From assembly GCA_937919015.1 (NCBI GenBank), contig CALFPN010000048.1, forward strand, positions 1-5,407: a DNA stretch of 5,407 nt. Direction: 5' to 3'. Positions 1-5,385 of this stretch are shown in pieces (position 1 is the stretch's first letter; every line of letters begins with the position of its first letter). The position numbers and the translations under genes are program-made. Origin of the DNA: an uncultured Clostridia bacterium. Lineage in GTDB: Bacteria; Bacillota; Clostridia; Lachnospirales; Anaerotignaceae. Below the pieces are notes generated by a model, which searched no databases, had not been told where the DNA came from, and was given only the letters and a program-made list of their open reading frames with translations.

Positions 1-267
1 GCTGGAGATGCTCTGCCGAATCAGAAAACAATTAATCGCGTGATGGATGCGCTTCATGATACCATTCGCAGAACATTGAGAAGAGGGGATATTTTTACTC
101 GTTATAGTTTGAATCAGTATCTGATCATGCTGCCTACTACTACATTTGAAACATCCGGAATGGTCATGGAAAGAATCAAGAAGGCATATCGCAGAGAATT
201 CCCTAATACACCAGTTCTTCTGAAATACAGCACAACTCCAGTTACACCAAATGAATTCTATCGATAA
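1..267 (+). CDS. C-terminal part of a regulator with a degenerate GGDEF-like domain (5' end outside window)
   Basis: The reading frame is open from base 1 and stops at 265-267, giving the last 88 residues of a longer protein. The visible part contains a helix, then an RRGD-x4-R-Y segment at residues 27-35, a hydrophobic strand ending LIMLP (41-45), and a long helix around VMERIKKAYRRE (55-66). This is the order seen in the second half of a GGDEF domain. The residues in the place of the G-G-D-E-F signature are S-L-N-Q-Y (36-40), so diguanylate cyclase activity is very unlikely and the domain is probably a fold relic or a sensor or dimerisation module. From family knowledge, clostridial proteins with a BTAD-type transcriptional activator region often end in such a tail; the N-terminal domains cannot be seen here, so that assignment is inference. 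The frame ends 54 bases before the hairpin at 322-360. It is convergent with, and not part of, the citrate operon. Confidence 0.75.
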   Translation, partial: AGDALPNQKTINRVMDALHDTIRRTLRRGDIFTRYSLNQYLIMLPTTTFETSGMVMERIKKAYRREFPNTPVLLKYSTTPVTPNEFYR

Positions 268-321
268 AAAGAAAACCCCGAGGTTGAACAGGTCCAGTAA
301 AAACGGACAATAGACAAAACA

Positions 322-360
322 CCCCCTAATGTAGGAAACTTTAATTACTACATTAGGGGG
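322..360. terminator. Strong, probably bidirectional intrinsic terminator
   Basis: A perfect 13-bp inverted repeat pairs 322-334 (CCCCCTAATGTAG) with 348-360 (CTACATTAGGGGG) around a 13-nt loop. On the plus strand it is followed at once by a run of six T (362-367), the classic intrinsic terminator arrangement for the gene ending at 267. On the minus strand the stem is followed by TGTTTTGTC, a shorter T-rich stretch, so it can also end the isocitrate dehydrogenase operon, whose last stop codon is 14 bases away at 375-377. It sits between two convergent genes, which fits a shared terminator. Termination should be stronger in the plus direction. Confidence 0.9.
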
Positions 361-374
361 ATTTTTTATCTGTC

Positions 375-1373
375 TTACAGTTTTGCAATTACCGCATCGG
401 CGAATTCTTCTGTAGATGCCGTGCCACCCATATCCTGTGTCAGTGTTTTTCCTTCGGAAATGACTTCGGATACTGCCTTTTCGATGGCAGCAGCCGCAGT
501 AGCTTCGCCCAAATGCGCCAGCATCAGGCTTGCAGAAAGGATACATGCAGTAGGGTTGATCTTATGCTGACCGGCAATATCAGGAGCGGAACCGTGGATG
601 GGCTCAAAAATTGCGCCGTCTACGCCAATGTTTGCGCTGGGTGTCAATCCAAGACCGCCTACCAGACCGGCACACAGGTCGGATACGATATCACCGTACA
701 GGTTGGGGCAAACCAGCACATCATAATCCTCAGGATGCATCACCAAACGCATACACATAGCATCAACGATGCTGTCATTGAACTCGATCTGAGGATATTC
801 TTTTGCAACTTCCCTTGCAACGCTCAGGAACAGACCATCTGTGCATTTCATGATGTTTGCTTTATGTACTGCGGTGACTTTTTTTCTGCCTTCGCGAACA
901 GCATAGTCAAAAGCGTAACGACAGATGCGTTCGCAGCCTTTTCTTGTGATGAGTTTGATGCTTTCTGCTGCATCTTCCCCTACCATATGTTCAATACCTG
1001 CATACAGGTCTTCTGTATTTTCTCTTACGATCACCAGATCGATGTTTTCGAATCTTGTGATAACACCGGGATATGTTTTCGCAGGGCGTACGTTTGCATA
1101 GAGGTCGAATGTTTTTCGCAGGGCAACGTTTACACTGCGGAAGCCCGTGCCCACAGGCGTGGTAATGGGGCCTTTCAGGGCAACGCCGTTTTTGCGGATG
1201 GAATCGATGACATGATCAGGCAGGGGAGTGCCGTATTTTTCGATCATCGCCGCGCCGGCTTCCATTTCATCCCATTCGATCGCTACGCCGGTCGCTTCTA
1301 CGACTCTTTTTGCTGCCGCAACGACTTCGGGGCCGCTGCCGTCACCGGGAATCAGAGTTACTTTATATGCCAT
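375..1373 (-). CDS. icd: Isocitrate dehydrogenase, NAD+-dependent type
   Basis: This cytoplasmic enzyme oxidatively decarboxylates isocitrate to 2-oxoglutarate using Mg2+/Mn2+ and a nicotinamide cofactor. The 332 residues match the compact isocitrate/isopropylmalate dehydrogenase fold. A nucleotide-fold start (LIPGDGSGPEV, 7-17) leads to the substrate loop S80-V-N82-V-A-L-R86, whose Ser and Asn are typical of isocitrate rather than isopropylmalate enzymes. Further substrate residues are Arg96 and Arg117. The catalytic pair is Tyr124 (RENTEDLYAG) and Lys171 (AVHKANIMK), and the metal is bound by Asp204, Asp228 and Asp232. The cofactor motif HGSAPDIAG (260-268) has Asp265-Ile266 where NADP enzymes such as E. 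coli Icd carry Lys-Tyr, pointing to NAD+. The ATG lies only 2 bases past the aconitase stop, with AAGAAGG 9 bases upstream, so translation is probably coupled. It is the last gene of the operon. The alternative, 3-isopropylmalate dehydrogenase, is disfavoured by the substrate loop and the aconitase neighbour. Confidence 0.92.
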   Translation of the reverse strand: MAYKVTLIPGDGSGPEVVAAAKRVVEATGVAIEWDEMEAGAAMIEKYGTPLPDHVIDSIRKNGVALKGPITTPVGTGFRSVNVALRKTFDLYANVRPAKTYPGVITRFENIDLVIVRENTEDLYAGIEHMVGEDAAESIKLITRKGCERICRYAFDYAVREGRKKVTAVHKANIMKCTDGLFLSVAREVAKEYPQIEFNDSIVDAMCMRLVMHPEDYDVLVCPNLYGDIVSDLCAGLVGGLGLTPSANIGVDGAIFEPIHGSAPDIAGQHKINPTACILSASLMLAHLGEATAAAAIEKAVSEVISEGKTLTQDMGGTASTEEFADAVIAKL

Positions 1374-1375
1374 AT

Positions 1376-3310
1376 TTATTTACCTTCTTTCGTATAGTTT
1401 AACAGACCGCCTGCCAGCAGGATATCAGCCTGTCTTGCGGAAATATTCAGTCTTGTTGCAAATTCTTTGCCAGTGCGCAGACATGTTACCATAACTTCCT
1501 GACCTTTTACTGCGCCTTTGATCTGGTCAGCTGCGTATTTGATCACCAGTTCATCGCCCAGCTGGATGCTGTCATAATCCCATTCGTTGACGAATACCAG
1601 AGGCAGGATGCCGTTGTTGATCAGGTTTGCCATATGGATGCGGGCAAAGGATTTTGCGATTACGCCTTTTACGCCCAGCTGCAGAGGGGCCAGTGCTGCA
1701 TGTTCACGGCTGGAACCCTGACCATAGTTCTGACCGGCGATAATGAAACCGCCGCCTGCTTTTTTCGCTCTTGCGGGGAATTCAGGATCGCAGGGGGTCA
1801 GGCAGTAATCTGCCAGATAAGGAACGTTGGAACGGAAGGGCAGGAGTTTCGCATTGGAAGGCATGATATGGTCTGTTGTGATGTTGTCTTCCACTTTGAT
1901 CAGGCTGCTGCCTTTGATTTCGTTAGGCACCTTCACATTTTTAGGGAAGGGCTGAATATTGGGGCCTCTGACTACTTTTACATCTGTGCCTTCAGGGGCA
2001 GGGGCAATGATCAGGTTATCATTTACCATGAAATGTTCAGGCATGGAAACCAGAGGTGCATCACCCAGACTATGAGGATCTGTAACCACACCGGCCAGGG
2101 CGGATGCAACGGCTGTTTCAGGGGAAACGATATAAACCTGTGCGGATTTTGTGCCGCTTCTGCCTTCAAAGTTTCTGTTTACCGTACGCAGGGAAACGGC
2201 ATTTGTTGCGGGTGCCTGGCCCATGCCGATACAAGGGCCGCAGCCACATTCCAAAATTCTTGCGCCGGCGGAAATGATGTCGGCCAATGCACCGTTTGCT
2301 GCCAACATATTCATAACCTGTTTGGAACCGGGAGCAATAACCAGACTGACATCGGGATGTACGGATTTGCCTTTCAGCAAGGCTGCCACTGTCATCATGT
2401 CTGTGTAAGAGGAGTTTGTACAGGAGCCGATAGCAACCTGATCCACTTTCAGACCCTGAATATCTTTTACATTTTTGATGTTATCGGGAGAGTGAGGACA
2501 AGCCACCAGAGGAACAATCTCATCCAGTGCGATGGTCACTTCTTCATCATAAGTTGCGTCTGCATCAGCACACAGTTCGATCCAGTCTTCACCGCGACCC
2601 TGAGCATCCAGAAACGCTTTTGTTACTTCATCAGAAGGGAAAACAGATGTGGTTGCGCCCAGTTCCGCACCCATGTTTGTAATGGTTGCACGCTGGGGAA
2701 CAGACAGTGTTTTCACGCCTTCACCGGCATATTCCATGACTTTGCCTACGCCGCCTTTTACAGACAGTCTTTTCAGAACTTCCAAAATAACGTCTTTTGC
2801 GGTTACCCAAGGAGAAAGTTTACCTGTCAGGTTGATTCTGCAAACCTTGGGCATTGCCAGATAGTAAGCACCGCCACCCATGGCTACAGCAACATCCAAG
2901 CCGCCTGCACCGATGGCCAGCATACCGATGCCGCCGCCGGTGGGGGTATGGCTGTCGGAGCCCAGCAAGGTTTTGCCGGGTTTGCCGAAGCGTTCCAGAT
3001 GTACCTGATGACAGATGCCGTTACCGGGCTTGGAGAAGTAAATGCCGTGTTTGGATGTTACTGTTTGGATATATTTGTGGTCATCTGCATTTTCAAAACC
3101 AGTCTGCAGTGTATTATGGTCGATATAAGCTACGGATTTTTCTGTTTTGACACGGGGAATGCCAATGGCCTCGAACTGCAGATATGCCATCGTACCTGTA
3201 GAGTCTTGTGTCAATGTCTGGTCGATTTTGATAGCGATTTCCTTGCCAGCTACCATATCACCGCTTACCAGATGATTTTTGATCAATTTTTCAGTAATAT
3301 TCATTCCCAT
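1376..3310 (-). CDS. acn: Aconitate hydratase (aconitase), monomeric 4Fe-4S enzyme
   Basis: Aconitase interconverts citrate and isocitrate through cis-aconitate in the cytoplasm, using a labile [4Fe-4S] cluster. The 644-residue chain has the catalytic Aconitase domain (about 5-405) followed by the C-terminal swivel domain (about 470-600). It is shorter than the roughly 900-residue AcnA/IRP type and resembles the short mitochondrial or Aquifex-like type. Cluster ligands are Cys297 (GSCTNS), Cys357 and Cys360 (CGCGPC). Active-site residues visible by comparison with mitochondrial aconitase include Gln45, Asp64-His65, Asp119-Ser120-His121 (SDSHTPTGGG), Asn212 and Glu216 (NMGAELGATTS), and the swivel motif YGQGSSREHAA (529-539) with catalytic Ser533 and Arg535. 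All key residues are present, so the enzyme should be active. The ATG at 3308-3310 follows GGGAGG (3319-3324) by 8 bases; a second ATG two codons later is less well placed. A 42-bp gap with no terminator separates it from the upstream gene. A 3-isopropylmalate dehydratase is unlikely because large and small domains are fused. Confidence 0.95.
   Translation of the reverse strand: MGMNITEKLIKNHLVSGDMVAGKEIAIKIDQTLTQDSTGTMAYLQFEAIGIPRVKTEKSVAYIDHNTLQTGFENADDHKYIQTVTSKHGIYFSKPGNGICHQVHLERFGKPGKTLLGSDSHTPTGGGIGMLAIGAGGLDVAVAMGGGAYYLAMPKVCRINLTGKLSPWVTAKDVILEVLKRLSVKGGVGKVMEYAGEGVKTLSVPQRATITNMGAELGATTSVFPSDEVTKAFLDAQGRGEDWIELCADADATYDEEVTIALDEIVPLVACPHSPDNIKNVKDIQGLKVDQVAIGSCTNSSYTDMMTVAALLKGKSVHPDVSLVIAPGSKQVMNMLAANGALADIISAGARILECGCGPCIGMGQAPATNAVSLRTVNRNFEGRSGTKSAQVYIVSPETAVASALAGVVTDPHSLGDAPLVSMPEHFMVNDNLIIAPAPEGTDVKVVRGPNIQPFPKNVKVPNEIKGSSLIKVEDNITTDHIMPSNAKLLPFRSNVPYLADYCLTPCDPEFPARAKKAGGGFIIAGQNYGQGSSREHAALAPLQLGVKGVIAKSFARIHMANLINNGILPLVFVNEWDYDSIQLGDELVIKYAADQIKGAVKGQEVMVTCLRTGKEFATRLNISARQADILLAGGLLNYTKEGK
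1383..1389 (-). promoter_or_regulatory. Ribosome binding site of icd inside the end of the aconitase gene
   Basis: On the minus strand AAGAAGG lies 9 bases before the isocitrate dehydrogenase ATG (1371-1373) and overlaps the last codons of the aconitase gene, which stops at 1376-1378. With only two bases between stop and start, ribosomes finishing aconitase are well placed to restart on icd. The site fixes the icd start. Confidence 0.8.
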
Positions 3311-3352
3311 TTTTCTTTCCTCCCGGAGAATATGTTTTATCTGTTGTGTAAT

Positions 3353-4729
3353 TTATAATCTTGCTGCCAGTTCAGGGAGCAATGTTTTTAATGCTTCTTC
3401 CATTTCTTCTTCACTGATGAAAGTCATTCGGCCGCCTTCATACTGTTTATCCACCCATTCTTTTAAGATGGCAGTGCGAGGGTCGTTCTTTGTGATCTTA
3501 TCGGCACCCGTCAGCTTCAATGTCTGATTCAGCCAATATGCTACGCCGCTAAGACCGCTGTTTTTATTCACTTCTACGCTCAGGGGGCGATTTAAAATCT
3601 TGCCTGTGTTGAAGATATTGTAGATCTCTTCGTCTTTTGCAACGCCGTCTGCATGGATGCCTGCTCTGGTTACGTTGAAGTCTCGGCCAACGAAAGGGGT
3701 ACGAGGGGGAACCTTATAGCCCAGTTCTTTTTCGTAGAACTCTGCGATTTCTGTGATGACAGTAGGGTCCATACCATCCAGTGTGCCGCGCAGAGACGCA
3801 TATTCCATGACCATAGCTTCCAGAGGTGTATTGCCGGTTCTTTCTCCGATACCCAAAAGGGAAGTATTTACAGCGGAGCAACCATATAGCCATGCGGTAG
3901 AAGCATTTACGACTGCTTTGTAAAAGTCATTGTGACCGTGCCATTCCAACAGTTCAGAGGGGATCTGTGCAAAGTGGTTTACACCGTAAATGATACCGCC
4001 TACAGAACGGGGCAGCGTTGCACCGGGATAAGGCACGCCGTAGCCCATGGTGTCACAGAATCTGATTTTAACAGGGATCTGATATTTATCCATCAGATGT
4101 TTCAGTTCTGTTGCGAAAGGAACAACACAGCCATAAAAGTCTGCTCTTGTTACATCTTCAAAGTGGCAGCGGGGGGTGATCCCCATTTCCAGAGCAGCTT
4201 CTACGATTTCCAGATAACCGGCGATGGCTTCGCTTCTGGTTTTGCGTAATTTATTGAAGATATGATAGTCGGAACAGGAAACCAGAATACCACATTCCTT
4301 CAGACCCATTTCCTTCACCAGTTTGAAATCTTCTTTTGTGGCTCTGATCCAGCCGGTAATTTCAGGAAATTCAAAACCCATATCACGGCAGGCATCAATC
4401 GCCTTTCGGTCTGTTTCGCTGTAAAGGAAAAATTCGCACTGTCTGATTTTGCCGTTTGGGCCACCCAGCCTGTGCATCATTTCATAGAGTTTTTTGATCT
4501 GATCTACAGTATAAGGTGCGCGGGATTGCTGTCCATCGCGGAAGGTTGTGTCAGTGATCCAAATTTCTTCGGGCACATTCATGGGAACCTGACGATAGTT
4601 GAAGGTAACCTTAGGCACTTCGTCATAGTTGAAGTTATCACGGTAGAGATTAGGTTCTTCTACATCCTGCAGGCTGTACTGATATCTTCTCAGTTCCAGC
4701 AGGTTTGTTTTATTGTTATACGTGATCAA
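3353..4729 (-). CDS. Re-citrate synthase (DRE-TIM metallolyase, often labelled isopropylmalate/homocitrate synthase)
   Basis: The likely reaction is acetyl-CoA plus oxaloacetate to citrate with Re-face stereochemistry, a metal-dependent cytoplasmic activity of clostridia that lack ordinary Si-citrate synthase. Counting from the TTG at 4727-4729 (458 residues), an N-terminal extension of about 55 residues precedes the HMGL-like TIM barrel. The barrel opens with TDTTFRDGQQ (59-68, catalytic Arg64, metal ligand Asp65), has metal ligands His264 and His266 in EWHGHND, and a G-loop GIGERTGN (293-300). A C-terminal subdomain carries AGIHADG with His359. The extension (EEPNLYRD), the GWIRATKEDFKLVKEMGLKE stretch and the CDTMGYGVPYPGA stretch fit the group that includes the Clostridium kluyveri Re-citrate synthase, from memory of that family. 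Aconitase and isocitrate dehydrogenase follow in the same operon; no leucine or lysine genes are in view. I see no convincing LeuA-type allosteric domain. The frame extends upstream to another TTG at 4759, which lacks a ribosome binding site. Homocitrate or isopropylmalate synthase remains possible. Confidence 0.85.
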   Translation of the reverse strand: MITYNNKTNLLELRRYQYSLQDVEEPNLYRDNFNYDEVPKVTFNYRQVPMNVPEEIWITDTTFRDGQQSRAPYTVDQIKKLYEMMHRLGGPNGKIRQCEFFLYSETDRKAIDACRDMGFEFPEITGWIRATKEDFKLVKEMGLKECGILVSCSDYHIFNKLRKTRSEAIAGYLEIVEAALEMGITPRCHFEDVTRADFYGCVVPFATELKHLMDKYQIPVKIRFCDTMGYGVPYPGATLPRSVGGIIYGVNHFAQIPSELLEWHGHNDFYKAVVNASTAWLYGCSAVNTSLLGIGERTGNTPLEAMVMEYASLRGTLDGMDPTVITEIAEFYEKELGYKVPPRTPFVGRDFNVTRAGIHADGVAKDEEIYNIFNTGKILNRPLSVEVNKNSGLSGVAYWLNQTLKLTGADKITKNDPRTAILKEWVDKQYEGGRMTFISEEEMEEALKTLLPELAARL

Positions 4730-4734
4730 ATAAA

Positions 4735-4743
4735 TCACCCTTT
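4735..4743 (-). promoter_or_regulatory. Ribosome binding site that decides the TTG start of the citrate-forming gene
   Basis: On the minus strand AAAGGGTGA lies 5 bases before the TTG at 4727-4729 and resembles the 16S-complementary AAGGAGGTGA with one substitution or gap. The farther TTG at 4757-4759, ten codons upstream, is preceded by TTTCTCTA with no purine-rich site. The site falls inside what would be coding sequence if the longer start were used, so the shorter start is preferred. Confidence 0.65.
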
Positions 4744-4763
4744 CTTTTTTTGTTTGCAATAGA

Positions 4764-4782
4764 GAAACAGATGTTTTGTTTC
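4764..4782. repeat. Inverted repeat GAAACA-N7-TGTTTC in the leader of the citrate operon
   Basis: Six-base perfect arms at 4764-4769 and 4777-4782 flank a 7-nt spacer. The repeat lies just downstream of the predicted transcription start (about 4793) and upstream of the ribosome binding site, where a bound repressor could block transcription. As RNA it would form only a weak 6-bp hairpin, and no T-run follows it, so it is not a terminator. An operator role is inference. Confidence 0.35.
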
Positions 4783-4799
4783 GGGTTATTTAATTATAG

Positions 4800-4828
4800 A
4801 ATATATCAATGAAAATATGGTTTGTCAA
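4800..4828 (-). promoter_or_regulatory. Sigma-A-type promoter of the citrate operon
   Basis: On the minus strand a perfect -35 box TTGACA (4823-4828) is followed after 17 bp by the -10 box TATATT (4800-4805), which matches consensus at five of six positions. Transcription would start near 4793, leaving a leader of about 60 nt before the TTG start, too short for a typical riboswitch. A TATAAT at 4793-4798 is a better -10 hexamer but would put the spacer at 24 bp. This is the only good promoter found upstream of the three-gene operon. Confidence 0.75.
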
Positions 4829-4830
4829 TA

Positions 4831-4859
4831 GCAAATAATAAATTTTCATTATATTTTGC
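4831..4859. promoter_or_regulatory. Imperfect 29-bp palindrome next to the -35 box, candidate operator
   Basis: The outer arms are GCAAA (4831-4835) and TTTGC (4855-4859). Inside them ATAA (4838-4841) faces TTAT (4849-4852) across a 7-nt spacer; nine of the eleven arm positions are symmetric. The palindrome begins 3 bases upstream of the predicted -35 box of the citrate operon. ATAA-N7-TTAT is the dyad reported for CcpC, the LysR-type citrate-responsive repressor of Bacillus subtilis citrate synthase and aconitase genes. Such AT-only words arise easily by chance here, so the GCAAA/TTTGC arms carry more weight. Which protein binds, if any, is unknown. Confidence 0.4.
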
Positions 4860-4967
4860 TTTGTGTTTATAAAATCTTATAAATGTTGAAATATAAAGCT
4901 TTAATATGTTTTATATATTGTCTGAATATATATAAATTGATTATAAAAATAAATATATTTCTATTTT

Positions 4968-4995
4968 TCTATGGAATAGATTCTAAAATTCTATT
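4968..4995. repeat. Overlapping TCTAT/ATAGA inverted repeats
   Basis: TCTAT (4968-4972) and ATAGA (4976-4980) form a dyad with a 3-nt spacer. The overlapping AATAGA (4975-4980) and TCTATT (4990-4995) form a second dyad with a 9-nt spacer. A further TCTATT copy lies at 4960-4965. The cluster sits about 45-80 bp upstream of the predicted -35 box of the plus-strand gene, a plausible place for an activator site, but low sequence complexity makes chance a serious alternative. Confidence 0.25.
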
Positions 4996-5039
4996 GATTA
5001 TTTGTTGCGAAAAACTGATATGTATGAAAAGAAGCATAC

Positions 5040-5067
5040 TGGACTTTTCTGAGAAATATGATACAAT
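5040..5067 (+). promoter_or_regulatory. Probable weak promoter of the small winged-helix gene
   Basis: TGGACT (5040-5045) matches the -35 consensus at four of six positions. After a 16-bp spacer it is followed by TACAAT (5062-5067), which matches the -10 consensus at five of six. A start near 5074 would give a leader of under 30 nt with the ribosome binding site in it. TATGAT at 5057-5062 is an alternative -10 but has no -35 partner. Confidence 0.45.
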
Positions 5068-5101
5068 TTTTCCAAACATCTTTTGAGGAGGGCCTTTTGA
5101 A

Positions 5102-5335
5102 ATGGAAATCAAAGAAATTTTAAAGATCGTAGATGAGATATATCATAAGAAAAACGAAGTAGATGCTACCGATATTTATCGAACAGCAGGTATTACAGCG
5201 GCAGAAGCGAATGCCTTTATTTCCCGGATGGAGGAAGAAGATCTGGCAGATATCATCGAAATCGATATGTGCTGCGGCGCAGAGTATGTCGTAAAAGGGC
5301 TAACGGAAAAGGGAAAAGCTCTGATCAACAAATAA
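5102..5335 (+). CDS. Small putative winged-helix protein of unknown function
   Basis: I do not recognise a named family. The 77-residue protein has no signal peptide or membrane segment and looks cytoplasmic. The predicted pattern is helix 1 (about 2-17), helix 2 (DATDIYRTAG, 21-30), a possible recognition helix (AAEANAFISRMEEEDL, 33-48), a strand (DIIEI, 50-54), a short wing with CysCysGlyAla (57-60), a strand (EYVVK, 61-65) and a closing helix in LTEKGKALI (67-75). That order and the LTEKG ending resemble winged helix-turn-helix domains of small transcription regulators, but no dimerisation or ligand domain follows. The adjacent Cys57-Cys58 pair in the wing could bind metal or sense redox state; this is speculation. 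The ATG is well supported by AGGAGGG (5086-5092) 9 bases upstream. The gene diverges from the citrate operon and shares its regulatory region, so a role in its control is possible but not shown. No downstream partner is visible. Confidence 0.8.
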   Translation: MEIKEILKIVDEIYHKKNEVDATDIYRTAGITAAEANAFISRMEEEDLADIIEIDMCCGAEYVVKGLTEKGKALINK

Positions 5336-5364
5336 AAGACCGATGGATCTTCTGAACCGAACCA

Positions 5365-5385
5365 TTTTGTGCGGACAGCACAAAA
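5365..5385. repeat. Short perfect hairpin after the small winged-helix gene
   Basis: TTTTGTGC (5365-5372) and GCACAAAA (5378-5385) form a perfect 8-bp stem with a GGACA loop, 29 bases past the stop codon at 5333-5335. The plus strand continues AAGACTTTT, so the T-run is displaced by five bases and the hairpin is at best a weak terminator. Outer arms TTCTG (5350-5354) and CAGAA (5396-5400) could extend the fold. The window ends too soon to judge what follows. Confidence 0.4.

Larger units (their letters stand above)
4730..5101. other. AT-rich divergent intergenic region
   Basis: These 372 bases lie between the divergent citrate operon and the small plus-strand gene. The stretch from about 4790 to 5000 is very rich in A and T compared with the flanking genes. 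It holds the citrate-operon promoter (4800-4828), inverted repeats at 4764-4782, 4831-4859 and 4968-4995, and a probable weak promoter for the plus-strand gene (5040-5067). I find no tRNA-like or riboswitch-like fold and no credible gene: the one longer open frame (4883-5086, +) has no ribosome binding site and a composition that mirrors the AT bias. Confidence 0.7.

Noticed and set aside
274..308. Small hairpins (AACC/GGTT at 274-285 and GTCC/GGAC at 292-308) after the first gene
   Set aside because: The stems are only 4 bp and have no T-run; the strong hairpin at 322-360 explains termination.
513..1397. A 294-codon plus-strand frame opposite isocitrate dehydrogenase
   Set aside because: It lies antisense to a gene with every expected catalytic residue and its translation is Cys/Phe-rich with no recognisable motif.
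1634..3358. A long plus-strand open frame (574 codons) opposite the aconitase gene
   Set aside because: It is antisense to a fully conserved aconitase, is abnormally rich in Cys, His and Phe, has no recognisable domain, and is the usual result of reading GC-biased codons in reverse.
375..4729. A leucine or lysine (alpha-aminoadipate) biosynthesis operon reading of the same three genes
   Set aside because: Aconitase is a single fused chain with aconitase active-site residues instead of separate large and small isopropylmalate or homoaconitase subunits, and the dehydrogenase loop carries the isocitrate-type Ser and Asn.
4730..4795. A riboswitch or T-box in the leader of the citrate operon
   Set aside because: The leader is only about 60 nt long, and I see no conserved T-box or riboswitch motif and no terminator in it.
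4849..4854. TATAAT-like -10 box on the minus strand inside the palindrome
   Set aside because: No -35-like hexamer lies at the proper distance upstream, whereas TTGACA with a 17-bp spacer and TATATT is available nearby.
4883..5086. A 67-codon plus-strand frame, rich in Ile, Lys, Leu and Phe, in the intergenic region
   Set aside because: No ribosome binding site precedes its ATG, its composition simply reflects AT-rich DNA, and it runs through the probable promoter of the next gene. A membrane peptide cannot be fully excluded.
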